Positions 37,607 to 45,720 of a stretch of 64,000 nucleotides of DNA are shown in pieces. The notes under the pieces were generated by a model. That model was given only the letters and a program-made list of their open reading frames with translations. It was not told the DNA's origin and ran no database searches. Position 1 is the first letter of the stretch, and the number at the start of each line of letters is the position of its first letter. The stretch is from Corynebacterium sp. Its GTDB lineage: Bacteria > Actinomycetota > Actinomycetes > Mycobacteriales > Mycobacteriaceae. Both the position numbers and the translations under genes were made by a program. The DNA lies in contig JAUMTW010000003.1 of NCBI GenBank assembly GCA_030531005.1, positions 1-64,000 of the forward strand, read 5' to 3'.

Positions 37607-39499
37607 ATGGGCAAAGGGCTAATTCCGCAAAGTGACATTGAGGCTATTCGAGAACGAATAGCTATCGAAGATGTCATTGGTGAATATGTGGAATTGCGCC
37701 CCTCTGGGTCATCGTTGGTGGGGTTAAGCCCGTTTAAAGATGAGCGCACCCCGTCATTTCATGTTCGCCCTGATCAAGGGTTTTATTATTGCTTTTCTAC
37801 CAGCCAGGGTGGGGATGTCTTTAAATTTTTGATGGAGATGGAGCACGTCACTTTCCCTGAAGCGGTGGAAAATTGCGCCGATCGCATCGGCTATGAAATC
37901 CACTATGAAGGCGGGCGGCCTGAGAACCGCAATGAAGGACCAAACCGAAAGCGCCTACTTGCAGCAAATAAAGCCGCACATGAGTTTTATCGAGCACAGC
38001 TTGAGACTCCTGAGGCTCAGGTAGCGCGCGACTTTATTTTGGCCCGTGGGTTTGATCGTGATCTCGTCTATCGCTTTGGGCTCGGCTATGCTCCTGCAGG
38101 CTGGGATACTTTGACCAAGCACTTACAGCGTAAAGGCTTTAGTTTTCCCGAGTTAGAAGCTGCCGGACTATCGACTCTTGGCAAGCGTGGTCCTATTGAT
38201 CGCTTCCACCGCCGGATCCTATGGCCGATATTCTCGGTAACTGGGGATGTTATTGGTTTCGGCGCGCGCAAGCTCTTTGATGATGACAAGTTGGGCAAGT
38301 ATATGAATACGCCGGAAACCCCGCTGTATAAGAAGTCTAAGGTGCTCTTTGGGCTTGATCTTGCCCGGCGCAGTATTGCAGAGAAAAAGCAGGTGATTGT
38401 GGTTGAAGGCTATACCGATGTGATGGCCATGCATGCGGCAGGCTTTGATAATACGGTCGCGGCCTGTGGCACGGCATTTGGTAACGAGCACTTAGCGATC
38501 TTGCGTCGCTATATGACAGAAGATGACTTCATCACCGGTGAGATCGTTTATACGTTTGATGGCGATGCAGCTGGACAGAAAGCTGCGCGCCGAGCATATG
38601 AGGGCAAGCCAGAATTTGCAGCTAGCTCCTTCGTAGCTGTGGCTCCGGATGATCTGGACCCGTGCGATTTGCGGTTAAAGCGTGGGGATATTGCCCTCCA
38701 GAACTTGGTTGCCCACAAGGTGCCTATGTTTGAGTTCATCATTCGCTCTTTGCTGCAGGAATACGCTCTGGATACGGTGGAATCTCGCGTGCAGGCCTTG
38801 CGCCGGGTCGCCCCGGTAGTGGCGAATATTCCGGATCGTGCCATGCAGGATGCCTATATGCGCCGGGTTGCCGATTGGATCGGTTGGGTAGGCAATAGTA
38901 ATGACATTGCGCGTGCGGTGGCAGACGCCCGCCATCAACCGCAGCAACGGCGTCGTCCGAACTTACAACAATCCGTATCGAAACCTGCACCGCGCCAGCC
39001 ACAGGCATTACCGATTCCAAATGCCCGGGATCATGGATTATGGGCGCAGCGGACCTGCTTGAAGATGGCTTTACAATACCCGCAGGCCAGTGCCCCATAT
39101 TTTGATGCCTTGGATACTACGGCGTTTTCACATCCGATGTATGGTGCGATTGCCACCGCCATTGAGCAGCAAGGTGGGTGTCAATCGGCTCAGCCTGGTC
39201 CTTCATGGGTGCAACGAATTTTAAGTCAATTCAGCGATGTTGGTGCTGTGCAAGTGTGCACAGAGCTAGTAATGGAGCCTTTTGATGCCGAGATCACCCC
39301 AGAGACTGCAGAACAGGTAGCCGCGCAGAGTTTTTCTCGGCTGCAAGTGCAATTGGTGGAAAACCAGTTGGCAGATTTGCGTTCCCAATTAGCGCGCATT
39401 GGTTCCCAAGATCCAAAAGCTGCGGTGCAAATTTTTGAAGATATGAAAGCCCTTGATGCCATGCGCAAGGATTTAATCCGGCGTTCTTTGGGAAGCTAG
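37607..39499 (+). CDS. dnaG: DNA primase
   Basis: A 630-residue primase making RNA primers for replication. The N-terminal zinc-binding region is recognisable (LSPFKDERTPSFHVRPDQG, YYCFSTSQGGDVFKF) but most canonical CHC2 zinc ligands are replaced. The TOPRIM core is present (VVEGYTDVMAMHAAG, YTFDGDAAGQKAA), followed by the C-terminal DnaB-interaction domain. The start at 37607 (MGKGLIPQSD) is chosen because it gives the standard corynebacterial N-terminus and TATGAT (37593-37598) would start a leaderless transcript there; in-frame ATGs at 37595 and 37598 lie within that box. Confidence 0.95.
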   Translation: MGKGLIPQSDIEAIRERIAIEDVIGEYVELRPSGSSLVGLSPFKDERTPSFHVRPDQGFYYCFSTSQGGDVFKFLMEMEHVTFPEAVENCADRIGYEIHYEGGRPENRNEGPNRKRLLAANKAAHEFYRAQLETPEAQVARDFILARGFDRDLVYRFGLGYAPAGWDTLTKHLQRKGFSFPELEAAGLSTLGKRGPIDRFHRRILWPIFSVTGDVIGFGARKLFDDDKLGKYMNTPETPLYKKSKVLFGLDLARRSIAEKKQVIVVEGYTDVMAMHAAGFDNTVAACGTAFGNEHLAILRRYMTEDDFITGEIVYTFDGDAAGQKAARRAYEGKPEFAASSFVAVAPDDLDPCDLRLKRGDIALQNLVAHKVPMFEFIIRSLLQEYALDTVESRVQALRRVAPVVANIPDRAMQDAYMRRVADWIGWVGNSNDIARAVADARHQPQQRRRPNLQQSVSKPAPRQPQALPIPNARDHGLWAQRTCLKMALQYPQASAPYFDALDTTAFSHPMYGAIATAIEQQGGCQSAQPGPSWVQRILSQFSDVGAVQVCTELVMEPFDAEITPETAEQVAAQSFSRLQVQLVENQLADLRSQLARIGSQDPKAAVQIFEDMKALDAMRKDLIRRSLGS

Positions 39500-39575
39500 A
39501 AAACTGTGGCAGCAATAGGGGGAGGGTAGAACTTCCTTGGGTCGCTTGGGCTACTACTGATCTAGGACACGCAAA

Positions 39576-39601
39576 AGGGGTCGGTCATCAAACCGACCCC
39601 T
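39576..39601 (-). terminator. bidirectional terminator between dnaG and lipoprotein gene
   Basis: 10-bp perfect stem (aggggtcggt/accgacccct, 6-nt loop) followed on the minus strand by TTTT. It serves the convergent dnaG and lipoprotein genes. Confidence 0.9.
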
Positions 39602-39641
39602 GACCTTGTACTGAAGCGTGTAGCTTGCAGCAGGTTAGTGC

Positions 39642-40232
39642 TTAGGCGTTGAATGTTACCGGAACGGTAGCTTCGTGGACTTCGCCGATGCCGTTGTGCT
39701 CATCACCAAAGATCATAAAGACACACTCTTCTTCATGGCAGTTGACATCTTCACCGATAGCGCGTGGGGTAATGCTGAAAGAGGCGGTGCCATCCTCGGC
39801 GATTGGCTCCGTGCCGTGTTCGCCGTTGCGCAGCCATGCCTGGGCATCGACATCATAATCACTGCCGGTGCAATAAGGAGTTGGAGTTACTTCACTACCA
39901 TTTGCGGCGCAGATTGCAGCATAGTAGCCCAGGTCTGGATTCAAACCAGTAACTTCAACATCCAGGTTTGCGCCTTCAGTCAAGGTCGTGCTGGACAGGT
40001 CGATGGTGATCTCATCATCGGTTGCAGCCTGAGTGGTTGTGGTGTGAGCGGTGGAAGAGGAAGAAGCATGGCTTGAAGCTGTACTGGATTCCGTAGCAGA
40101 GTAAGTGCCATCAAAGGTGGCGCCGGTGTCTACCTTGGTGTCACTAGGGTTTTCATTTGGAGGGGTGCAACCAGCCAGCAGGGCGCCGGCTGCAATGGTG
40201 GCAATACCTACGGTGAGCAAACGGGAGGACAT
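39642..40232 (-). CDS. secreted lipoprotein, neocarzinostatin-like domain
   Basis: A 196-residue predicted lipoprotein: signal peptide MSSRLLTVGIATIAAGA, lipobox LAGC with lipidated Cys22, a Ser/Thr/Ala linker of about 45 residues, then a beta-sandwich domain (about 75-196) with four cysteines (ICAANG, PYCTG, DVNCHEEECVF) likely in two disulfides. The pattern GYYAAICA... CVFMIFG... ATVPVTFNA resembles the neocarzinostatin-type fold seen in actinobacterial surface proteins; this is a resemblance call. The ligand is unknown. Confidence 0.75.
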   Translation of the reverse strand: MSSRLLTVGIATIAAGALLAGCTPPNENPSDTKVDTGATFDGTYSATESSTASSHASSSSTAHTTTTQAATDDEITIDLSSTTLTEGANLDVEVTGLNPDLGYYAAICAANGSEVTPTPYCTGSDYDVDAQAWLRNGEHGTEPIAEDGTASFSITPRAIGEDVNCHEEECVFMIFGDEHNGIGEVHEATVPVTFNA

Positions 40233-40346
40233 CGAAAAGCCTTTCTGCGGAATTGAGCACGCCTTCGGGGCCTGCGAGCCCCAGGCGACATTTCATACCT
40301 TGTCTAGTTTACTGTATGAATCCTGGTAGTTAACTCCAAATACCCC

Positions 40347-40583
40347 TTAATCTTCATCCGGTTCAAGAATTTGCACATCCTTGTTGAGATTCTTTACTTC
40401 TTTCATACGAGGCTGGGGGTCCAAACGGTTGGCAAGGGTACGTCGAGTGCTGGTAACTACCTGCTGTGTGAGCGGAGAGCTTGCGACGGCCTTCGCTCCA
40501 TCTTTGATCTGGTGGTAGCGCTTACGTCCAGCCTTCGTACCGAAAACATAGCCGGCGGCAGCGCCCACAACGAATTGAATCAT
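40347..40583 (-). CDS. YtxH-like small membrane-associated protein
   Basis: A 78-residue protein starting MIQFVVGAAAGYVFGTKAGRK, a pattern (short glycine-rich helix followed by GxxxGRKRY and a basic amphipathic tail) seen in YtxH-type envelope/stress proteins. The internal ATG at 40583 is preferred over 40637, because the residues before it do not look conserved; TAAGGA lies about 11 bases upstream. Function is unknown. Confidence 0.65.
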   Translation of the reverse strand: MIQFVVGAAAGYVFGTKAGRKRYHQIKDGAKAVASSPLTQQVVTSTRRTLANRLDPQPRMKEVKNLNKDVQILEPDED

Positions 40584-40861
40584 AAAAGTCGCAGTCCTTA
40601 TTCGTTCTCTAATGTGCAGCCTGCTGATAGGCAACACAGTGCGGGTGAATACCTACTAGCTTAGGCTACTGCAGAAATCCTTGCAGAAATTCATAGGAGG
40701 CAAGTTTTCGTATTCTCTCGTGCTCTCTCGTGGAGGATTCAGGATTTAGATGTCAGGAGAATTCAAAATAGAGCAGCACTAGTAGAGAATCGCTCGGCGG
40801 AAGTGCCCCAGCTATAGTCCTAGCTGCAGGGGGGGCGTTGGGGCGGCTGGGGTAAACAAAA
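40584..40861. other. gap between the YtxH-like gene and tRNA-Asn terminator
   Basis: No gene seen. An inverted repeat CCCCAGC/GCTGGGG (about 40807-40852) and a run of seven G are the only features. Confidence 0.35.
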
Positions 40862-40885
40862 ACCCGAAGCTTGCACGCTTCGGGT
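40862..40885 (-). terminator. terminator of tRNA-Asn
   Basis: 9-bp perfect stem (acccgaagc/gcttcgggt, 6-nt loop) followed on the minus strand by TTTTT. Confidence 0.9.
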
Positions 40886-40893
40886 AAGAAAAG

Positions 40894-40966
40894 CTCCCCC
40901 AACTGGACTCGAACCAGTAACCCTTCGATTAACAGTCGAATGCTCTGCCAATTGAGCTATGGGGGA
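40894..40966 (-). tRNA. tRNA-Asn (anticodon GTT)
   Basis: Complete cloverleaf read on the minus strand: acceptor stem TCCCCCA/TGGGGGA, D loop AGCTCAATTGGCAGAGC, anticodon loop CTGTTAA, T arm GGTTCGAGTCC, discriminator G. CCA is not encoded. Confidence 0.97.
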
Positions 40967-41137
40967 TCATGTTGCACGCAGCTGGTAGCAGCTCCTTGCG
41001 ACAGATAGAAACTATATATGCCCAACAGGCATCTAGCAAACTCCCAGGTAAATGCGGGTGAAAACCAGTGTTTGTGGTGAAGATATTTCTGCGCAGCTAA
41101 AAACTGTGAGTAGCGGGTTATAGGAAAGTTTAGGTAC

Positions 41138-41165
41138 TTGAATTAGGGTGGCGCTTCGCTATAAT
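41138..41165 (+). promoter_or_regulatory. promoter of the CAU tRNA
   Basis: TTGAAT (41138-41143), 16-base spacer, perfect TATAAT (41160-41165), 39 bases upstream of the mature tRNA 5' end. This is the best consensus promoter in the window. Confidence 0.8.
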
Positions 41166-41204
41166 GAGTATGGCTTTAGCGCGGGTGATCGTGCTTAAAG
41201 CGGT

Positions 41205-41278
41205 GGGGCTGTAGCTCAGTCGGTTAGAGCCGCGGACTCATAATCCGCTGGTCCCGGGTTCGAGCCCCGGCGGCCCCA
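41205..41278 (+). tRNA. tRNA with CAT anticodon (Ile2 or elongator Met)
   Basis: Complete cloverleaf: acceptor GGGGCTG/CGGCCCC, D arm AGCTCAGTCGGTTAGAGC, anticodon loop CTCATAA, T arm GGGTTCGAGCCCC, discriminator A. A CAT anticodon is used by elongator Met and by Ile2 (after lysidine modification). Body features, such as the variable-loop TGGTC, lean to Ile2 but are not decisive. It is not the initiator because the three G-C pairs of the anticodon stem are absent. Confidence 0.93.
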
Positions 41279-41284
41279 CAGATG

Positions 41285-41311
41285 CCCCTTTACTTCTTGT
41301 AGGTAAAGGGG
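41285..41311 (+). terminator. terminator after the CAU tRNA
   Basis: 9-bp perfect stem (cccctttac/gtaaagggg, 9-nt loop) followed by TTT, starting 7 bases after the tRNA. Confidence 0.85.
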
Positions 41312-41654
41312 TTTCGGGCATTCTAAGGTGGTGAGGCTCGTAGCGGCAGTTTCTTGGAGCTAACTGCTGCCGTATGTCAAAAGTGGGGTGTGGGGCAGCT
41401 GTTCGTAGCGAAGTATTCTATGCCGATTGAGGTGATGCCGAGTGAGGTGATGCCGAGTGGGGTGAATGTATGTTTCGCTACGGTTCGTGCTTTGTTTTTT
41501 AGTTGTTGCAGTTTTGTGGAGAAGCGCTTGAGGCATTATGTGACATTTTTGACTTTCTAGGTCAAAAATATGGCTATTTTGCTGAAGTTCTCTTATACTA
41601 AGGCTAACGTAATTGAGATTGCGTCCCTCATCTTTTTAGTCTTAGGAGATCGCT
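41312..41654. other. gap before the small secreted protein gene
   Basis: No gene supported; an open frame at 41354-41560 lacks a ribosome site and runs through a DNA repeat. It should contain the promoter of the gene at 41655. Confidence 0.4.
41428..41465. repeat. 15-bp tandem repeat, two and a half copies
   Basis: Unit tgaggtgatgccgag at 41428-41442 and 41443-41457, with a partial third copy to 41465. Confidence 0.9.
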
Positions 41655-41996
41655 ATGAAGAAGCTTTCTGCAATTGTGCTTGCCGCGACTGCAAGTACTG
41701 CACTGGTACTCGGTTCTACTGCTGCAGTAGCCCAAGAGGTAGAACCAGAGGTTCCTGTTGTCGCTACCGCCGGTGCTGTAGCCGAAGACACTGTTGAAGC
41801 TCCAGTTGATGATGCTGTCGTTGTGGACGCAGAGGATTCTGCAGATGCAGTTGGCGAAGCCGAAGAATCTACCTGGCGCGACAAGCTCGCTGTAGCATGG
41901 AAGGTTGTGAAGTGGATCGGCTTCGGAGCTGCCCTGCTTACCGGTGGTGTTCCTGGTGCGGTGGCTTATGCTCCAGTGCTAAGCATCGGATCCTAA
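41655..41996 (+). CDS. small secreted protein with acidic middle and amphipathic end
   Basis: A 113-residue exported protein. The start has AGGAG 7 bases upstream. Signal peptide: MKKLSAIVLAATAST, a hydrophobic stretch, predicted cleavage after AAVA (before QEVEPE). The middle (about 27-70) is very acidic and Val/Ala-rich with an irregular AE/VD repeat. The last 40 residues change character: WRDKLAVAWKVVKWIGFG is a basic amphipathic helix, then a Gly/Ala/Pro-rich hydrophobic tail. This layout resembles a pro-peptide followed by a membrane-active peptide or pore. No homologue is recognised. It is followed by a strong terminator, so it is transcribed alone. Confidence 0.8.
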   Translation: MKKLSAIVLAATASTALVLGSTAAVAQEVEPEVPVVATAGAVAEDTVEAPVDDAVVVDAEDSADAVGEAEESTWRDKLAVAWKVVKWIGFGAALLTGGVPGAVAYAPVLSIGS

Positions 41997-42024
41997 GAAC
42001 GCCTAGCAGTCTATACTCTTTACC

Positions 42025-42052
42025 TGCGCTCTCTGTATGTACAGAGAGCGCA
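42025..42052 (+). terminator. terminator of the small secreted protein gene
   Basis: 12-bp perfect stem (tgcgctctctgt/acagagagcgca, 4-nt loop) followed by TTGTTGTG, 28 bases after the stop. Confidence 0.85.
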
Positions 42053-42134
42053 TTGTTGTGTGTATTACCCCGTGGCTCTTGTATCTCTGAGCGACAACCC
42101 GAGTTTCGGCCCTCATGACACTATGCTATGAGAT

Positions 42135-42935
42135 ATGCAGATCCCAGATATATCCTCGTGGCCCATCGACAATACTGCCACCGCCTTGATCACTTCTGAT
42201 GCCATTACGACCACCGGAGACCAAGACAAGGTTTTTGAGTTAGCAAGTGTTACTAAGGTGCTTGCTGCTTATGGCTTTCTGATCGCTGTGGAAGAAGGAG
42301 TCTTTGAACTCGATGAGGAAGTATCCGGGCATAATGTGCGTCAACTTCTCGCGCACGCGAGTGGCGTGGGCTTTAAAGAAAGTGATCCACAAAAACCACC
42401 GCTGAAGCGCCGTATCTATTCCTCCTATGGTTATGAGATCCTAGCGCAAGAGGTATACGAGCGTTCGGGAATTCCTTTTGCAGAATACCTAGATGAGGCT
42501 GTATTTGCTCCACTTGGCATGCGGAATTCCGAGTTGTGGGGCTCCGCTGGGCATGAGGCACGCTCGACCGCTGCTGATGTAAGTAAGTTTGCCCAAGAAA
42601 TCCTGGATCCACAATTACTTGCTCCGCAAACCCTACGAGAGGCGATGAGTGTGCAATTCCCAGAATTATCCGGCATTGTTCCGGGATATGGAATGCAAAA
42701 ACCTTGCCCGTGGGGCCTGGGCTTTGAAATCAAGGGGGAGAAGTCCCCACACTGGACAGGGAGTAGCCTGCCTGCACAAACAATTGGACATTTTGGTCAG
42801 GCTGGCACGTTCTTGTGGGCCCTGCCAGAAAAAGGTGCCGCCATGGTGTTCTTAGGCGACCGTGCGTTTGGTGATTGGGTCAAGCCCTATTGGGATGAAC
42901 TCAACACTGCCATCGGAAAGCAGTTGCTAGACTAA
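42135..42935 (+). CDS. beta-lactamase-family serine hydrolase
   Basis: A 266-residue penicillin-binding/class C beta-lactamase-like hydrolase. SxxK is Ser38-Val-Thr-Lys41 in ELASVTKVLAAYGF; the second motif is Tyr95-Ser-Ser97 and the third is HFGQAG near 220, in place of the usual KTG/HTG. There is no signal peptide, so it is cytoplasmic and likely an esterase or peptidase, not a wall enzyme. No ribosome site; TATGCT (42122-42127) 7 bases upstream fits a leaderless transcript. Confidence 0.88.
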   Translation: MQIPDISSWPIDNTATALITSDAITTTGDQDKVFELASVTKVLAAYGFLIAVEEGVFELDEEVSGHNVRQLLAHASGVGFKESDPQKPPLKRRIYSSYGYEILAQEVYERSGIPFAEYLDEAVFAPLGMRNSELWGSAGHEARSTAADVSKFAQEILDPQLLAPQTLREAMSVQFPELSGIVPGYGMQKPCPWGLGFEIKGEKSPHWTGSSLPAQTIGHFGQAGTFLWALPEKGAAMVFLGDRAFGDWVKPYWDELNTAIGKQLLD

Positions 42936-43038
42936 TCTGCAGCCCAGCATTGGAGATACCGGTAGTTGTATGCGGGGGATAGTCGTCCATTGCGTAATCG
43001 AAGCGGACACAAATGCAGTCGTGCCATATGATGGGTAT

Positions 43039-43491
43039 ATGAGTGAATTCAAGGAAGCAGTAACTGCTGACAATCGCGACAAGGCTGTAAACGATGTAGC
43101 CAACGCGCTTGAGGAAACCATCGATCAGCTCTCCGGTCTGACAGGTAAGGCTGTGAAACTGGGGTATGCAGCTGCAAAAAAGAAGCGCCCAGATATCGCT
43201 ATCAAAATTGCCGATACTATGTTGGAATCCCTGTGCGATACCCTGGATCCATACTGGTCTGATTACAAGTCAGATAGTGGCTCAGACTTTGGCGCATACT
43301 TGGTTGAGCATAAGGATGAAGTAAGTCGCGACGTGCTCAAACTTGCTGACGAGAAGGTCGCTGAGATCGACAACGACAAGCTCACCAAGGGACACGAGCG
43401 TTTCCGAAACAAGGCTGTCGACTACGCGGAGATTTCTTTGCCAGCCCTGGGCAAAGCACTAGAGCAAAACGCTCGCTCATCCACGCTTTAG
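43039..43491 (+). CDS. DUF6918-family protein
   Basis: A 150-residue soluble helical protein (MSEFKEAVTADNRDKAVND...). The central LSGLTGKAVKLGYAAAKKKRP and the DPYWSDYKSDSGSDFGAYL segment fit the actinobacterial family I recall as DUF6918. The start at 43039 is preferred because TATGAT (43027-43032) ends 6 bases upstream, giving a leaderless transcript; the upstream part of the frame overlaps that promoter. Function is unknown. Confidence 0.78.
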   Translation: MSEFKEAVTADNRDKAVNDVANALEETIDQLSGLTGKAVKLGYAAAKKKRPDIAIKIADTMLESLCDTLDPYWSDYKSDSGSDFGAYLVEHKDEVSRDVLKLADEKVAEIDNDKLTKGHERFRNKAVDYAEISLPALGKALEQNARSSTL

Positions 43492-43513
43492 AAAAGCACC
43501 GAGCTACTTTCAT

Positions 43514-43551
43514 GGCCTGTGCGCTGCAACAAGCAGTGGCAGGCCTTTTTT
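43514..43551 (+). terminator. terminator of the DUF6918 gene
   Basis: Hairpin with GGCCTG/CAGGCC base and imperfect inner pairing around a CTGC/GCAG stem, followed by six T. Confidence 0.85.
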
Positions 43552-43727
43552 GTGGGCAAGGCTCGCAGAGAGGTTAGGGATATGGTGCGCCCCTCGGAAA
43601 GCACGGACCCCTAGCTGAATAGGTCGCTGAAAGCATAGACTTGATACTGTGAACCAACCGCTACGATAGACAAGTTAGTATTAAAGCATGAGATTTTTCC
43701 TGTTCAAAGCGACAAAGGTGTGCCTTG

Positions 43728-44876
43728 ATGAATGATAAAAATTCTTGGAATAACGAGCCGGCTGATACTAATAAACCCGTTGATGCTTCGCAGAAAGGCA
43801 CGGAAAACGGCGTAACCTCTGAACTTCCAGCGCAGCAGCAAGAACACGCTGCGGATTCGGTCAGAAATTGGCGCACCGCTGATACCGCTGATATCGCTGA
43901 GCCTACCGAATCGCTAGATAATGCGTGGAATACCAATGCATCGCAAGCCCAATCGACTCAGGAGCTGGGAGAACCACAGGCAGGAAACGCAGCATTTCCA
44001 CCGCAGGATGTAGAACCTACCACCGCATTCGATGCAGAGGCTACCGCGTTTGAGAGCTGGAACGAACCAGCAGCCCAAGCGTCGGAATCATCGTGGAGGG
44101 GACAACACCAACCCGCCCAAGCATTTCCGTCAATGCCGCAAGATGCGGGGAACAATGGCTACAGTAGCTACGGCGATTTTTCGCAGGCACCGCAAACCCC
44201 TGGCTACGCATACCAGCAGCAACCCCCGCAATCGACATTTTATGCGACAGCAGCACAATCTCAGCCAGTACAGGCACACGCACGCAGTCGTATCGGCTTG
44301 TATGTGCTGATTTCATTGCTTGTTGCCGCGCTCATTGCAGCAGCAACAGTAATGGTCTTGCGGTATACCGGCGACAATCGAAGTGATAGCGCAGCCGAAG
44401 CTGCAAACATTGCGGAATCCAGCTCAGAAGAACCGAGCTCGAGTGAGGTGTCTACTGCCGTTGAAGTCATTACAGAAACTGAAACGGTTACTGAGCCACC
44501 AAATTCGCTGGAGGAGCAAAGCCCCTCCCAGAAAGTTGGGGATGATTCCCGTTTGACCACGTCCGGATGGGTGCCAGAACCATTTACTCACTGCAATTCT
44601 TCGGATGAGCTCGTGTTTGCAAGTACCAATGGCAATGATTTTGCTGTTGTCTGTCAACATTCCGACGGGTTCTATTATCGCGGCAAATACAACGGCGATA
44701 CCTTTGAATCGAGTGCTCAGCGCCTCGGCAATGATAGCTTCAATGTTGACGCAGACCCGTACACGATCGAGATTCGTGGTCCGATACTTTACGTTCGTGA
44801 TGAGAATGGGGTGATCGTTGAAGAAGGCGACCTCTATGACACCTATGTTCTTGTTGGCTGTGGGACCTCCTGCTAA
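43728..44876 (+). CDS. hypothetical single-pass membrane protein
   Basis: A 382-residue protein. Residues 1-185 are a disordered, Gln/Pro/Ala-rich cytoplasmic region ending in tyrosine-containing PQTPGYAYQQQPP-like repeats; one membrane helix (IGLYVLISLLVAALIAAATVMVL, about 189-211) follows, then a Ser/Glu/Thr linker and an extracytoplasmic domain (about 275-382) with four cysteines, ending in GCGTSC. This resembles actinobacterial membrane proteins with Pro/Gln-rich cytoplasmic tails. ATG at 43728 has AAAGG about 12 bases upstream; a TTG lies one codon earlier. Unknown function. Confidence 0.78.
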   Translation: MNDKNSWNNEPADTNKPVDASQKGTENGVTSELPAQQQEHAADSVRNWRTADTADIAEPTESLDNAWNTNASQAQSTQELGEPQAGNAAFPPQDVEPTTAFDAEATAFESWNEPAAQASESSWRGQHQPAQAFPSMPQDAGNNGYSSYGDFSQAPQTPGYAYQQQPPQSTFYATAAQSQPVQAHARSRIGLYVLISLLVAALIAAATVMVLRYTGDNRSDSAAEAANIAESSSEEPSSSEVSTAVEVITETETVTEPPNSLEEQSPSQKVGDDSRLTTSGWVPEPFTHCNSSDELVFASTNGNDFAVVCQHSDGFYYRGKYNGDTFESSAQRLGNDSFNVDADPYTIEIRGPILYVRDENGVIVEEGDLYDTYVLVGCGTSC

Positions 44877-44907
44877 ATATCTAATGTGAAAGATTGATCT
44901 GCACCGC

Positions 44908-44943
44908 ACTGTCTCGGCAAGGATGACCTTTTGCCGGGGCAGT
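44908..44943 (+). terminator. terminator after the membrane-protein gene
   Basis: 13-bp stem (actgtctcggcaa with ttgccggggcagt, two G-T pairs, 10-nt loop) followed by CTTCT. Confidence 0.75.
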
Positions 44944-45246
44944 CTTCTAGGTGCTCAACACGAGCCAACACTGCTCGTGCGCGGATCGACATATACGTTC
45001 TTGTGCAATCGTATATTTAATGGTCCGACAATGGCACGCCGAATTAGCATTGGGGCATCAATATTCTGCTTCGTTACGTGGTGCCAGGCATGCTGCACGC
45101 ATGCCCCACATGGGGGTTAAAGCGAAGGTTGAGAGTTGTTTTCTCTTTCAAACTCTTTCACAATCGATGGTGAGTCGTTCGTTGGGGAAGGCGAACCTCG
45201 CCGCCACTGTCTGTTGTGCAGTGGGGAGAAGTAGTGGAGACACTCT
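44944..45246. other. gap of about 300 bases, possible remnant
   Basis: No supported gene. One frame includes RQWHAELALGHQYSASL, which reads like ordinary coding sequence, so an old gene remnant is possible. A palindromic cluster (gcatgctgcacgcatgc near 45088) is also present. Confidence 0.3.
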
Positions 45247-45507
45247 ATGACTCAATTTTGTATGGCGGTTGTTGAAGTCATCGATCTACCGCGTGCACAA
45301 CGTGCCGAAATCGAGGCACTCATTTTCGCGACCCTGGAAACTGCCCCACCGGTAGAACCTCAGGGCAATTGGTTCATCCGTTGGGAACGCGGCAGCATTC
45401 CCGGCACGACTTCGTGCCGCGAACTATTTACTGCTGAGACCACCGAAGCGGCCCAATTAGAGCGTAAGCTGGCGAATATCCGTCAGGCCCAATTACGCAT
45501 TGCCTAG
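45247..45507 (+). CDS. small hypothetical protein
   Basis: An 86-residue soluble protein (MTQFCMAVVEVIDL...). GGAG lies about 8 bases before the ATG. The sequence has a regular alpha/beta pattern with a C-terminal amphipathic helix (AAQLERKLANIRQAQLRI) and no membrane span. No family recognised; it sits convergent to the HAD hydrolase gene. Confidence 0.65.
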   Translation: MTQFCMAVVEVIDLPRAQRAEIEALIFATLETAPPVEPQGNWFIRWERGSIPGTTSCRELFTAETTEAAQLERKLANIRQAQLRIA

Positions 45508-45669
45508 TCAAACGCGGCACCTCAGCAGCTATACAGCCTATAAGCTCGCTGCGTAAGTCTCAGAAAACTGCTTGCCTGGCAGCCTCGGTGAACAATGCTG
45601 ATGATACATGCACACCATTCAGCGGTCATGCGTCATCTTGACTAGCCTGCATGCACACAAAAAGAAACC

Positions 45670-45696
45670 CCCCTGGCACATCGAGTTGACCAGGGG
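45670..45696 (-). terminator. terminator between convergent genes
   Basis: 7-bp GC-rich stem (cccctgg/ccagggg, 13-nt loop). On the minus strand it is followed by GGTTTCTTTTTG, so it mainly serves the HAD hydrolase gene. Confidence 0.8.
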
Positions 45697-45720
45697 AAAT
45701 TCTGTAATTGAAGCAAGGCT

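Noticed and set aside
41354..41560. 68-residue open frame with MPSEV repeats
   Set aside because: TTG start without ribosome site; the protein repeat is just the translation of a short DNA tandem repeat.
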